DNA of 42,521 bases, taken from positions 1 through 42,521 of the forward strand of contig MPND01000032.1 in the NCBI GenBank assembly GCA_002238855.1. Reading direction: 5' to 3'. Under the pieces are notes generated by a model. That model saw only the letters and a program-made list of their open reading frames with translations. It was not told the DNA's origin and made no database searches. Shown here piece after piece: positions 8,203-16,878 of this stretch. The position numbers and the translations under genes are program-made. This DNA is from SAR202 cluster bacterium bin90 (lineage in GTDB: Bacteria > Chloroflexota > Dehalococcoidia > Lucifugimonadales > JADFKI01). Within the stretch, counting starts at the first letter, position 1, and each line of letters begins with the position of its first letter.

Positions 8203-9843
8203 CTACTCCATCCTGGAACCACCCCACGCGCGAGAGACGCCTGCGGCTGTCGGCTCTACGATGACATTTACCACGGCCGGCTTGCCGCTCGCAAATGCGC
8301 GTTCCAGTGCCGGGCGAATCTCGTCCGGGTCGGTAACCTCTTCGCCGTATGCGCCAAGCTCACGCGCCATTCCGTCGAAGTTCGTGAAGCCCATCTCACG
8401 ACCGGGCTTTCGGCGGTCGGGAGTGCGCGCCGTCCAGCCTGCATTGTTGCTGATGACCGTAACCACCGGCAGGTTGAAGCGAACGCAGGTGTCTATCTCC
8501 ATCGCGTTCATGCCCATCGAGCCGTCGCCGTGCAGCACGAGCACCTGCTTGTCCGGCTTCGCTACCTGCGCGCCGATGCCGTAGGGCAGGCCCACGCCCA
8601 TCGTGCCGGTTACGCCGGAGTTCAGCCTGTGTCCCGGCACATAGGTCGGCAGCGACTGGCGTCCGAAGTGTAGAATCTCGTTGCCGTCAACGCACAGGAT
8701 GGCGTCGCGATCGAGGAAGTCGCGTATCTCCTTGCATAGTCGCAGCGGGTGGATCGGCGTCTGGTCCGAGTTCAGCAGTGCCGCCTGCTGTCCTGCGCGA
8801 CGGTCGTTGTCCTCTTGTAGCCGGGAAATCCATGGGGACTCCAGCCTGCCGGCGAAGTCTTCCGGTCGCTCCTCTATTTCCGCGACCATCTGGCCCAGCA
8901 CGGACTTTGCATCCCCTACAATGCCAAGGTCAACGTCGCGGTTGTGCGCTATCTCGCTTGCCTCGATGTCAATCTGAATTACCTTCGCCTCGCCGAAGCG
9001 CTGCCCGTAGTTGATCATCCAGTTCATTCGCGTTCCGATGACCAGCACTAGGTCGGCTTCACGCAGGGCGGTGCTGCGCGCGCCCTGGAAGGATACGGCG
9101 TGGTCTTCCGGCACTACGCCGCGCGACATGGGTTGTGTGTAGAAAGGTGTGCTCGTCAGGTCAACCAGACGCTCCATCTCAGGTGCCGCGCCCGAGAAAA
9201 AGACGCCGCCGCCCGAGAATATGACCGGGCGCTCCGCCTCCGCCAGCATGTCAACCGCTTCCGTGATCGCAGCGGGATCCCCTGCGGGCACCGACTTGCG
9301 CGCTGCGTGAGTGGGCTTGACCGCCTCGTCCTCTTCGATCTCTTCGTACAGCACGTCCGCGCCGCAGTCGATATAGACGGGGCCCGGCCTGCCGGACATC
9401 GACTGCCGGTAGGCGGTGCTGACGATTTCCGGGTAGCGCGCCGCCATCGTGGGCCGGTGCCAGTACTTGACGATAGGCTCCATGATGCGCTCCTGGTCCA
9501 CCTCCTGGAAGGTGTCCCTGCCTATCTCATGCACTGCACTCGCGCCGCCCAGAATGACCATCGGGGAGCAGTCAATAGACGCGGCGTACACGCCGGTCAG
9601 CAGGTTGAGCGTGCCGGGTCCCGATGCTGCCGTGCATACTCCGGGCTTGCCGGTGACGCGGGAATAGGCATGCGCCGCGAATGCCGCGGCCTGTTCGTGT
9701 CGGAAGTCGATGGTTTCGATGCCGAAATCCTGACAGCCCATAACGATGTCGAAGTCGGGGCCGCCCATCAGGTAGAAGAGCTTCTCAACGCCCTCTTCCG
9801 CGAGCGTTTTGGCTATGAGATAGCTGCCGGTAACCTTTGCCAT
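8203..9843 (-). CDS. Thiamine-diphosphate-binding protein, acetolactate synthase-like
   Basis: A 546-aa enzyme of the pyruvate-oxidase/acetolactate-synthase/benzoylformate-decarboxylase superfamily. The PYR domain carries the cofactor-activating Glu50 in DFRHEQAAAFAAHAY. The central domain binds nucleotide in some members. The C-terminal PP domain has the ThDP/Mg motif: HGDGSMGMNAMEIDT, then VISNNAGW (GDG...NN) at about 435-465. Such enzymes cleave or form C-C bonds next to a carbonyl, with 2-oxo acids, acyl-CoA or aldehydes as substrates; the substrate cannot be named from sequence. The start is supported by AGGAGT seven bases before the ATG. No small regulatory subunit (IlvN) is adjacent, which argues against biosynthetic acetolactate synthase. 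It is distantly paralogous to the ThDP enzyme at 18316. Confidence 0.9.
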   Translation of the reverse strand: MAKVTGSYLIAKTLAEEGVEKLFYLMGGPDFDIVMGCQDFGIETIDFRHEQAAAFAAHAYSRVTGKPGVCTAASGPGTLNLLTGVYAASIDCSPMVILGGASAVHEIGRDTFQEVDQERIMEPIVKYWHRPTMAARYPEIVSTAYRQSMSGRPGPVYIDCGADVLYEEIEEDEAVKPTHAARKSVPAGDPAAITEAVDMLAEAERPVIFSGGGVFFSGAAPEMERLVDLTSTPFYTQPMSRGVVPEDHAVSFQGARSTALREADLVLVIGTRMNWMINYGQRFGEAKVIQIDIEASEIAHNRDVDLGIVGDAKSVLGQMVAEIEERPEDFAGRLESPWISRLQEDNDRRAGQQAALLNSDQTPIHPLRLCKEIRDFLDRDAILCVDGNEILHFGRQSLPTYVPGHRLNSGVTGTMGVGLPYGIGAQVAKPDKQVLVLHGDGSMGMNAMEIDTCVRFNLPVVTVISNNAGWTARTPDRRKPGREMGFTNFDGMARELGAYGEEVTDPDEIRPALERAFASGKPAVVNVIVEPTAAGVSRAWGGSRME

Positions 9844-9971
9844 ATCGATACTCCTGCGTATTCCTTGGATGTTGGTTGCATTCTATGCGGCGCGATGAGT
9901 CCACGCCATCAGCCGCAAGGTTACCACACAGAGGCAAACTGCGCCAAACAGGGACAGCAGGGCCAATGACG

Positions 9972-10002
9972 AAGCCCCTGCTCACGATACAGGCAGGGGC
10001 TT
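9972..10002. terminator. Strong GC-rich hairpin
   Basis: AAGCCCCTGC (9972-9981) and GCAGGGGCTT (9993-10002) form a perfect 10-bp stem with an 11-base loop. It lies just past the end of the small membrane-protein gene and upstream of the ThDP gene on the same strand. A terminator or attenuator is plausible, although there is no long T-run. Confidence 0.5.
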
Positions 10003-10035
10003 GTAGCTTAACATCAGGCGCTTTCTTCCCTGAGG

Positions 10036-10446
10036 TCAGTCGCTCTCCAACGGAGATCTGGGCATCGGCTCATCGAACGGCTCGCCACGTTGCTGTGCTT
10101 CATTGAAGTTCCGATGCCAGAGACGCAAGCGACGGTCGAAGTTCATCCATCGCTGCCTCTCGGCGGCGGTCCCATCCCTCATTCCTTTTTCGAACGCTAT
10201 GTCCTGCGGCGCCTTAATCAGAATTCCCACCAGATACCTCCCGATGTCGACGATGATTACGCTTGTGAGGATTGAAAGGTAGCAGATATCGTCGATTTTC
10301 AGCATAGACGCTATCAGAAGATCGAAGGCAGCGGAATGCCCGCCAATTTCCCACTCGCGCCAGACTATGATCGCGCTCACTGGGGCTACCTGAATGCCAA
10401 AGACGGACAGATAGGCCCAACGGAGCCTTTGGAATATATCAAACAT
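10036..10446 (-). CDS. Small membrane protein of unknown function
   Basis: No recognised family. From the ATG at 10446 the product is 136 aa; an upstream ATG at 10491 would add 15 residues (PLVYNRCW...) but looks less natural. The sequence has a hydrophobic segment at the start (LRWAYLSVFGIQVAPVSAII), then a second, LSILTSVIIVDIGRYLVGIL, suggesting two membrane spans with a short loop (VWREWEIGGHSAAFD). The hydrophilic tail is rich in Arg/Asp/Glu (EKGMRDGTAAERQRWMNFDRR) and is probably cytoplasmic. Codon use resembles coding DNA but no homology was recognised. It stands alone between the Rieske and ThDP genes on the same strand. Confidence 0.5.
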   Translation of the reverse strand: MFDIFQRLRWAYLSVFGIQVAPVSAIIVWREWEIGGHSAAFDLLIASMLKIDDICYLSILTSVIIVDIGRYLVGILIKAPQDIAFEKGMRDGTAAERQRWMNFDRRLRLWHRNFNEAQQRGEPFDEPMPRSPLESD

Positions 10447-10577
10447 ACAGTGCAATCGCCTCAACCAGCACCGATTATACACTAAAGGCATATAGTTATG
10501 GCAATTACTTTAGTTATACTAAAATTGAGAATATTGCAGGGCGAGATTGTTGATGCTTCGCCGCTTACATACCGTCT

Positions 10578-12326
10578 CTAGCCGTATAGTGCCTCTCCGC
10601 GGTGCAGGCGCAGGGCGATGTTGAAGGTCTGATGCACGGCGCGTGAAGTGGGGGCGTGCGCGGCGAGGAATCGCGCCAGCGCAACAAGCACCACTCTGCC
10701 GCCGTCCGTGCCGCGCCTCTCCTCGTACTGCTTTATCGCGGCATCGACAATCTGGAACATGTGGAAGCCGGATTCCTCGCGCAGCATCGCGTGAGCCAGC
10801 GAGGCGATGATGCCCTCCGGAATCGCGCCGCCGCTGATGTAGTCCGACACTGTCTTCGCGGACGGCTCCACAAGCTGCTGCCTGTTCATGCCGTCGAGCA
10901 GTTGCGAGCGCAGAGAATCGCCGTCAACTGCGCCGTTAGCGAGCGGGTTGGGCACTCGCTGGGCGGGCATGTTCAGGAACCTGTCGAGATAGACGCTCAT
11001 CGCAGTGTCTAGAGCGCCACGCAGCAGTTCCAGCGACGGTGCGCGCATGAGTGCCTGGTGCAGCGCATTTGCAGCCGTCAGCGTGTTGTGCAGCGTGTCC
11101 CAGTCGTTGAACTCGTTGGATGTGTGGAAGCGCGCCATCCGCATGAACGCCGCATACGCGACCGCCGAGCCGACCTGCGCTTCGCTAGCGCCACGGCGCA
11201 CGGCATTGACCATGGCGTCCAGGGTCGCGGCAGGGTTGTCCTCCAGCATAGTCGCAACCAGGGCGTCCTCATCGTCCCACTCGCCGCGCCGCCCCATGCC
11301 CTCGCCGTATGCCTCTGTCAGTGCCTCTCGCGCCTGCCAGGTCATCGACGAGATGTCGATTGGGTTGCGCCACGAGCTGAGTTCCTCGCTGCGCCGCACG
11401 CCTGCCATCCCTCGGACAAGGCTGGTCAGCACCTGTCCGGCATGCTCCCAGCCCAGGTGGTCCAGAATCTCAAAGGCTTTGTTAGCGAAGTCCAGCGTAT
11501 GCCCAGCATCCACATATATATGATCGGTGATGGCAGAGAATATCATGTCCGCGATGGTCTGCTCAGGGATGCCAAGCTCAATCGCCGTTCGCAGGCATCG
11601 CTCCGCGCCATCCGAGTCGCGCACATCGATGAAGTTGCGGAACCACAGCTTGAACACCTCGGGCCGCGTCTCGCCTGTCGGGAGGGGATCGAGCAGGAAG
11701 CGCGGTGGCATGCCGGCGTTCGACCGCGCCACATGCAGCAGCCCCTGGAACATCGCAAGCGGGCGGTCCTCAGCTTCGAGGTACGGCAGCATATTCGCGC
11801 TGCAGGTCAGTATCGTCATCGCCTGACCCCAGCCCGCCGCCGAGTATGTAGAGCCGAAATCCGCACCGATACCCAGCGGGATGCGATAGTCAGCCTGCGC
11901 CGCATCCAGCCCAAGCACAGACTTGGCGACAACGAGGCGGATGTTGTCCTCCAGCGCGTCTTGAAGCCGCTTCGACCAGCGCGCCGTCTGGTCTTCTTCC
12001 GGCGGCGACGGGTCCACCCACACCGTGCCGTCATCGTCCACCGAGACGGGGAACGAGCGCACATCGTCGGCGAAGGGGTCGAAGGTGCCGCCGCTCGACA
12101 GGTCGAAGCGGGCGTGATGCCAGTGGCATGTGAGGATGCCGTCCTTCACGGTGCCCCTGTCCAGCGGAAAGCCCATGTGCGGGCAGCGGTTGTCAACGGC
12201 GTACACCGTGTCGCCGTGCGCGAACACCGCGATGGTATGCCCGCCGCCGGTAACGACCGTGCAGCCGCGCTCCTTGAGGTCATCCAGCGTGCCGACTCGA
12301 ATGTGAGCATCAGTAGCAGTAGCCAT
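10578..12326 (-). CDS. Rieske [2Fe-2S] protein with large helical C-terminal region
   Basis: A 582-aa protein. Residues about 8-110 form a complete Rieske domain with both cluster motifs: C48-P-H50 in DNRCPHMGFPLDRG and C67-H-W-H70 in LTCHWHHARFD. It is therefore expected to hold a 2Fe-2S cluster and pass electrons. The remaining 470 residues are predominantly alpha-helical (many Ala/Leu/Arg/Glu) with His-containing segments such as FQGLLHVARSNAG, DHIYVDAGHTLDFANKAF and ARFHTSNEFND. They do not look like the SRPBCC catalytic domain of ring-hydroxylating oxygenases. The function is unknown; a redox enzyme with an unusual catalytic domain is possible. The start is well set by GGAGG upstream of the ATG. 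It is divergent from the 12514 gene pair. Confidence 0.85.
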   Translation of the reverse strand: MATATDAHIRVGTLDDLKERGCTVVTGGGHTIAVFAHGDTVYAVDNRCPHMGFPLDRGTVKDGILTCHWHHARFDLSSGGTFDPFADDVRSFPVSVDDDGTVWVDPSPPEEDQTARWSKRLQDALEDNIRLVVAKSVLGLDAAQADYRIPLGIGADFGSTYSAAGWGQAMTILTCSANMLPYLEAEDRPLAMFQGLLHVARSNAGMPPRFLLDPLPTGETRPEVFKLWFRNFIDVRDSDGAERCLRTAIELGIPEQTIADMIFSAITDHIYVDAGHTLDFANKAFEILDHLGWEHAGQVLTSLVRGMAGVRRSEELSSWRNPIDISSMTWQAREALTEAYGEGMGRRGEWDDEDALVATMLEDNPAATLDAMVNAVRRGASEAQVGSAVAYAAFMRMARFHTSNEFNDWDTLHNTLTAANALHQALMRAPSLELLRGALDTAMSVYLDRFLNMPAQRVPNPLANGAVDGDSLRSQLLDGMNRQQLVEPSAKTVSDYISGGAIPEGIIASLAHAMLREESGFHMFQIVDAAIKQYEERRGTDGGRVVLVALARFLAAHAPTSRAVHQTFNIALRLHRGEALYG

Positions 12327-12432
12327 AGCGCCCTCCTTCCGCCCGTGGGATTATGTCAAACTCACTTATAACCATAATGTAGCAGAGGATGGGAGAGGGT
12401 GCATGTCTTCGCGATTCCCTGCTAATGACGCG

Positions 12433-12441
12433 TGCTATAAT
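12433..12441 (+). promoter_or_regulatory. Extended -10 promoter for the 12514 gene pair
   Basis: TGCTATAAT is a perfect extended -10 (TGnTATAAT). No good -35 is present, as is usual for extended -10 promoters. It would give a leader of about 65 bases before the GTG at 12514. Confidence 0.6.
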
Positions 12442-12513
12442 GCGCCCATACACATGCATCTGCCGATGAACTGAAGACTGGCTTGATGACTGAGAATCTA
12501 ATGGAGTCTATCT

Positions 12514-12924
12514 GTGGCTACATCACGAACCGACTTCTCACAGTCCGCATCCGACGAACCCGACGATCAAAGGTTTTCTATTGCCCTTGCCGATCTGGAA
12601 GATGCGGCTGACTACGCTCGCGAAGAGGGCTTTCCTATTCCATCCAAATCGTCAATTGATAACGCCAAGCATCTGCTGAGCGAGATACACAAGATTTCTC
12701 CTTTGCATCTTGAAGTTTATCCTACTGCGGATGGAGAGATTGCCGTTCACGTTCCTAATGGGCGCGGACTCTCGATTGTGTTGCTGTGCAGTTCCGATGG
12801 AGGCACGTTGTGCTTGGCAAATCTCAAAAGCGGACATCGCCGCAAGAGTTACCTGACGACGGACGCGCTTCCCGATAAGTTCCTGCGGCAGGCGGTTATG
12901 GATTTGGAAAGCGAGCAAAGTTAA
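12514..12924 (+). CDS. Conserved-looking hypothetical protein, first gene of a pair
   Basis: A 136-aa protein of no named family that I can assign. The start is GTG 12514 with TGGAG about 8 bases upstream. An N-terminal Ser/Asp-rich stretch is followed by LADLEDAADYAREEGFPIPS and SIDNAKHLLSEIHKI (helices, about 25-62). A small beta-rich domain follows, with LEVYPTADGEIAVHVPNGRG, VLLCSSDGGTLCLANL and KSGHRRKSY (about 65-115), and then a closing helix (LPDKFLRQAVMDLESE). The gene ends 6 bases before the next ATG, so the two are surely co-transcribed. I have the impression that similar adjacent pairs exist in other bacteria, without known function. Base composition is lower in GC than in the neighbouring Rieske and amidohydrolase genes, compatible with horizontal acquisition. 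Confidence 0.7.
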   Translation: MATSRTDFSQSASDEPDDQRFSIALADLEDAADYAREEGFPIPSKSSIDNAKHLLSEIHKISPLHLEVYPTADGEIAVHVPNGRGLSIVLLCSSDGGTLCLANLKSGHRRKSYLTTDALPDKFLRQAVMDLESEQS

Positions 12925-12930
12925 AGCTCT

Positions 12931-13362
12931 ATGGAGACTCCTGAAAGCGTCGCGCTTGATGAAAATCTGGGGAGAGGCGTTTCATCAAGCAGAATTGCGA
13001 GACGCGCGCGCCGCTCAAATTTCCAAATTCCGCTCAATGTCTTTCTGCCACCGCCAGGTGTGTCAAACATTTCGGTCGATAGGCTCAGTGTCGCGTCGCA
13101 CGATGTGGCTGTCGCAATTGCCGACAAACGAGATGGCGAGCGAGAACGCACATTTTACGGATGGGCAGTCACCTCCGGATTTGCGGTAACTGACAATGGG
13201 CGAAGAATAGTCGCTTCTCCAATAGCTGATGTCAACCCATATCATGCTGACATAGTACTTCCTGACGGTGCTATTCACGACAGGGAAGAGCAGAAACGAC
13301 ACGCTCAAGAACTAGCAGACGCTTCACGCTGGAACGATAGGTCAACTCCACTGAGTAACTAA
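12931..13362 (+). CDS. Hypothetical protein, second gene of a pair
   Basis: A 143-aa protein of unknown function, 6 bases after its partner. The N-terminal third is basic (SSSRIARRARRSNFQI). The centre looks like a small beta/alpha domain with FLPPPGVSNISVDRLSVA, then ERTFYGWAVTSGFAV and a conserved-looking NPYHADIVLP. It ends in a charged helix (DREEQKRHAQELADAS). No catalytic motif of a known toxin, nuclease or kinase is evident. The pairing, small sizes, shared promoter and lower GC resemble accessory two-gene modules such as toxin-antitoxin or phage-resistance units. That is only an inference from organisation. Confidence 0.7.
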   Translation: METPESVALDENLGRGVSSSRIARRARRSNFQIPLNVFLPPPGVSNISVDRLSVASHDVAVAIADKRDGERERTFYGWAVTSGFAVTDNGRRIVASPIADVNPYHADIVLPDGAIHDREEQKRHAQELADASRWNDRSTPLSN

Positions 13363-13390
13363 AATACCGACAATCCACAGGAGGCACCCC

Positions 13391-14392
13391 ATGGTCACCC
13401 CACGCGAAGACTGGCTTCAGCAAGTTACCGAAGACCCCATCGACCCCGACCTGCCGATATGCGATCCGCATCATCACCTGTGGGAGCGGCCCGGCAACGA
13501 CTACATGCTTGACGACCTGCTGCGCGACCTCAGGTCGGGCCACAACATCGTGAGTACCGTCTTTCTTGAATGCTCTTCAATGTACCGCGAGGACGGACCG
13601 GAACATCTGAAGCCGTTGGGCGAGACGGAGTTCGTGGCGGCGGTCGCGGAAGAGGCTGCCGCGCGCTCCAATGTGCAGACGAATATCAACGCTGCCATAG
13701 CCAGCCACGCGGACCTGACGCTGGGCGAGGCTGTCGGGGAGGTACTGGAGGCGCATATCGAGTTGGGCAAGGGCAGGTTCCGCGGCATACGGCACGGCAC
13801 CTCGCACGACCCTAGTCCCGTGATTCCCGCCTACCGCGACAGGGGCCCCGGCGTGATGATGACATCCGAATTTCGCGAGGGCTTCGAGCAGATGCGTAGG
13901 CTCGACCTCACATTCGATGCGTGGCTGTATCACCCGCAGCTGCCGGAACTTGCAGACCTGGCGCACTCGTTCCCGGAGGTTACGATCATTCTGGACCACA
14001 TCGGCGCGCCTCTGGGCATCGGCCCGTACGAGGGCAGGCGCGCGGAGGTCATGGAAGTCTGGAAGCGCAGCATCGCCGAGGTCGCGCAGAACGAGAATGT
14101 GTTCGTCAAGGTTGGTGGCTGCGGCATGCCCAACTACGGCAACGGGTGGCACGAGCGCGACACTCCGCCCGGCTCGGTTGAGCTTGCCGAATCCACCGCG
14201 CCCTACTACCTATATGTAATAGAGCAGTTCGGCGTGGACCGCTGCATGTTCGAGAGCAACTTCCCGGTTGATAAGGCGTCGTACTCGTACAATGTGATGT
14301 GGAACTCCTTCAAGCGCATCGTCGCCGACTTCTCGGACAGCGAGAAGGCTGCGCTGTTCCACGACACGGCTGTGAAGGCGTACCGGCTCTAG
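13391..14392 (+). CDS. Amidohydrolase family 2 (metal-dependent hydrolase)
   Basis: A 333-aa TIM-barrel hydrolase of the amidohydrolase-2/ACMSD-LigI group, which cleaves lactones or decarboxylates carboxylic acids, usually in breakdown of aromatic or sugar-derived acids. The first-strand metal motif is H27-x-H29 in CDPHHHLW. A further His lies in ILDHIGAPLG (about residue 200), and the late-strand Asp is in FESNFPVDKASY (about 295). The exact substrate is unknown. The start is set by AGGAGG ten bases before the ATG. It lies 28 bases after the hypothetical pair on the same strand and converges on the enolase-superfamily gene. The neighbourhood suggests a role in organic-acid catabolism. Confidence 0.9.
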   Translation: MVTPREDWLQQVTEDPIDPDLPICDPHHHLWERPGNDYMLDDLLRDLRSGHNIVSTVFLECSSMYREDGPEHLKPLGETEFVAAVAEEAAARSNVQTNINAAIASHADLTLGEAVGEVLEAHIELGKGRFRGIRHGTSHDPSPVIPAYRDRGPGVMMTSEFREGFEQMRRLDLTFDAWLYHPQLPELADLAHSFPEVTIILDHIGAPLGIGPYEGRRAEVMEVWKRSIAEVAQNENVFVKVGGCGMPNYGNGWHERDTPPGSVELAESTAPYYLYVIEQFGVDRCMFESNFPVDKASYSYNVMWNSFKRIVADFSDSEKAALFHDTAVKAYRL

Positions 14393-14439
14393 GGAGAGCA
14401 AACGGCGGGAACGAATACCCTATTTGTGTTGTCAGTCGC

Positions 14440-15615
14440 CTATTCGCCGCCGAAGACCACATGCGAGCGCAGGAAGTCGAGGTCCATCTCGACGCCCAGC
14501 CCCGGCGCATCAGGCAAGAACAGGTCGCCGTCCCTGATGTCCAAGCCCGGCTCGATGAACGCGCCATAAGCGCCGAGGTCGTAGCGCATCGTCTCCAGCT
14601 TGTAGAAGTTCGGCGTGGTCATCATCACATGCGCCCCGGCAAGCACGTTGACCGGCCCGCTCGCGTCGTGCGGTGAAACCGGGATGTAATATGCCTCCGC
14701 CATCGTGGAGATTTTCTTCAGCTCGGTGATGCCGCCTGTCCAGGTAACATCCGGCATGATGAAGTCCGCGAGGTTGTTCTCCAGTATCGGCACGAACTCC
14801 CAGCGCGTGTGCAGCCGCTCGCCGACTGAAATCTTCACCGGAATCTCGCGCCTCACCTGCTGCAGCGCGCGGTAGCTCTCGACCGGCACCGGCTCCTCGA
14901 ACCAGTGGATGTCGTGCTTTGCAAGCCTGTTCGCAAGCTCGATGGCGGTCGGTACGTTGTACATGCCGTGCGCGTCGATCAGTATCTCGATGTCCGGTCC
15001 TATCGCCTCGCGCACCGCGCCCACTATCTCGTCCGCGGTCGCCAGCCCCTCCCTGCTGAGCTGCCCGTCCAGGAAGCCCGCGTTGCCGCCGGGAATGAAG
15101 CGCATCATGGGGTCGAACTTGAACGCCTCGTAGCCTGCGTCCACGATCTGCTTCGCGTCCGCAATTGCATCGGGGACATTCGCAGGCTCGGGCGGGTGCG
15201 TATAGAGGGCGATGCGATCGCGGACGGGCCCTCCCAGAAGCTCATAGATCGGCAAGCCAAGCTCCTTGCCGCGGATGTCCCAGAGCGCGATGTCTATCCC
15301 GCTGATGACCGCCGTTACCGCTCCCCGTGTGCCGACATAGGTGAATGAGCGGAATATATTCTGCCACAGCCGCTCGAACTCGTTGGCGTTTTCGCCGGCG
15401 AGGAAGTCGCTGACCTCACGAATCATCGATGCGACCGCGCGGTTGGCGACAGGTCCAGGATAGGTCGTGACCTCGCCCCATCCGGTAATTCCCTCGTCGG
15501 TGTCAACCTGCACGAACACGAGCTGCCGGTCGTGAACCAATGGCTTCTGCTCGGCGCCGACCCGCATCTCCCATGGAAAGCTGACAACCCAGGGCGTTAC
15601 CTTCGTGATCTTCAT
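14440..15615 (-). CDS. Mandelate racemase/muconate lactonizing family protein, probable sugar-acid dehydratase
   Basis: A 391-aa member of the enolase superfamily. The N-terminal capping domain (1-130) is followed by a barrel with metal ligands D214 (ILIDAHG), E240 (WFEEP) and E266 (VGERLHT). H216 directly after the first ligand and H316 in SPHDASGP match the two catalytic His positions of galactonate/gluconate/mannonate-type acid-sugar dehydratases, rather than the Lys-x-Lys of muconate-lactonizing enzymes. Dehydration of a sugar acid to a 2-keto-3-deoxy acid is therefore the best inference; the sugar is unknown. Length is normal. AAGGAGA precedes the ATG. No aldolase or kinase for the product is adjacent. 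Confidence 0.9.
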   Translation of the reverse strand: MKITKVTPWVVSFPWEMRVGAEQKPLVHDRQLVFVQVDTDEGITGWGEVTTYPGPVANRAVASMIREVSDFLAGENANEFERLWQNIFRSFTYVGTRGAVTAVISGIDIALWDIRGKELGLPIYELLGGPVRDRIALYTHPPEPANVPDAIADAKQIVDAGYEAFKFDPMMRFIPGGNAGFLDGQLSREGLATADEIVGAVREAIGPDIEILIDAHGMYNVPTAIELANRLAKHDIHWFEEPVPVESYRALQQVRREIPVKISVGERLHTRWEFVPILENNLADFIMPDVTWTGGITELKKISTMAEAYYIPVSPHDASGPVNVLAGAHVMMTTPNFYKLETMRYDLGAYGAFIEPGLDIRDGDLFLPDAPGLGVEMDLDFLRSHVVFGGE

Positions 15616-15916
15616 TTGGTTCGTCTCCTTACCGTGACAAGTGTCTCGCGTCAGAATTTATTGAACGATGGTAAGTCAACCTTGCGACAAGGCGCAACTT
15701 GCCTTGTACATATACGATTCACGCCGCCTACGCCGCGCGCTGATTGCGGCGCGGCACTGTGCATCCTGTCAATCGCGTATTCCCTGCGTACTTGACCCTT
15801 CTCGCCCTAAAGCCGTATATTGACCCCTAACTTCTTATGCGCTTAATGCACGGCTGCGTGCTTGGCGACCAAGCCCTCACAGCCGCGCCAATTCATTGAT
15901 TTGGGAGGTCAATAAT
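15616..15916. other. Divergent intergenic region
   Basis: About 300 bases between the dehydratase-like gene and the NHL gene. It holds a short GC-rich hairpin (GCCGCGC at 15732-15738 with GCGCGGC at 15749-15755) and the promoter candidate at 15792-15821. No coding frame was recognised. Confidence 0.5.
15792..15821 (+). promoter_or_regulatory. Promoter candidate for the NHL gene
   Basis: TTGACC (15792-15797) and TATATT (15816-15821) are separated by 18 bases, close to the sigma-70 consensus. The predicted leader is about 90 bases to the ATG at 15917. Confidence 0.5.
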
Positions 15917-16801
15917 ATGGCATTCGGAAGTGGCGATTACATGTACGAAGTAGCAGAGGGCTGGGGTCAGTTGCCGGAAGGCTTCGAGTTCAAACAGGTT
16001 GCGGATGTTGCAGTGGACGGCAACGACAATGTGTATGTCTATAACCGGGGCACGCACAATGTCGTCATCTTCGATCGAGAAGGCAACTACCTCGACTCGT
16101 GGGACCTGCAGCACAAGGAAGCACACGGCATCTGCGTGGGTGAAAGAGGAAATGTTTATCTGGCAGACAGGGACTCGCATGTCGTGGAGAAGCGCGACCC
16201 TGAGGGCAACCTGCTGCTCACGCTTGGCACTCGCGACGTGCCCTCGGATACTGGTGAGATCACGCGCTCACTCGTGGAGAAGCCGGGCGGGCCATTCAAC
16301 CTGCCGACCGGTATAGCCATTGGCAGCTACAGCGATATTTTCATCTCCGACGGTTACGGCAACTGCCGGGTGCATCACTATAATTCCACCGGAACGCACA
16401 TGAAGTCATGGGGCTTGCCCGGAAAGATCAACCCCGGCGACTTCCACCTGCCGCACGGTATCGGCGTTGACTCGGAGAACAGGGTGGTGGTCGCCGACCG
16501 CGAGAACAATCGCATCCAGGTCTTCGACGAGGAGGGCGAGTTCCAATATATGTGGACCGGCTTCCAGCAGCCCACGTCGGTCGCATTTGGCCCGGAGGGT
16601 GAGATATATGTGCCTGAGCTGCAGCACCGCATGAGCATCATCGACGGCGAGGGCAACCTGCTTGCGCGCTGGGGCGACGAGCACAGCCACGAGCCGGGCC
16701 TGTTCTACGCGCCGCATGGCATCGCGGTCGACTCGCACGGCGACATATATGTAGGAGAAGTGCTGGAAGGCCAGCGTATCCAGAAGTTCATCCGGCAGTA
16801 G
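15917..16801 (+). CDS. NHL-repeat beta-propeller protein
   Basis: The 294-aa product starts at ATG 15917, which has GGGAGG at an ideal distance; an upstream in-frame start at 15896 overlaps that ribosome site. Most of the protein consists of about six NHL/SMP-30-like blades with the recurring pattern 'P-x-G-hydrophobic-A-hydrophobic-D-x-x-G-x-hydrophobic-hydrophobic-V-x-D'. Examples are VADVAVDGNDNVYVYNRGTH, LPTGIAIGSYSDIFISDGYG, LPHGIGVDSENRVVVADREN and APHGIAVDSHGDIYVGEV. It resembles the peptidyl-amidoglycolate-lyase-like propellers annotated in many environmental bacteria. The molecular role is unknown. No signal peptide is seen, so it is probably cytoplasmic. It is followed by rmuC after 77 bases. 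Confidence 0.85.
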   Translation: MAFGSGDYMYEVAEGWGQLPEGFEFKQVADVAVDGNDNVYVYNRGTHNVVIFDREGNYLDSWDLQHKEAHGICVGERGNVYLADRDSHVVEKRDPEGNLLLTLGTRDVPSDTGEITRSLVEKPGGPFNLPTGIAIGSYSDIFISDGYGNCRVHHYNSTGTHMKSWGLPGKINPGDFHLPHGIGVDSENRVVVADRENNRIQVFDEEGEFQYMWTGFQQPTSVAFGPEGEIYVPELQHRMSIIDGEGNLLARWGDEHSHEPGLFYAPHGIAVDSHGDIYVGEVLEGQRIQKFIRQ

Positions 16802-16878
16802 GGGCTTGAGTTCGCTGCCGTCTTAGTCGAGAGACAGACAATCCCTGCGATCTGACTAGCGTTCAGGAGGATACCAGC

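Noticed and set aside
11058..12371. Long open frame (437 codons) on the plus strand
   Set aside because: It is antisense to the Rieske protein gene. The translation is Arg/His/Ala-rich with no domain, a mirror effect of high-GC coding on the other strand.
12931..13362. Assigning the second gene of the unknown pair as a toxin
   Set aside because: No catalytic residues or known toxin motif can be pointed to; only the organisation suggests it.
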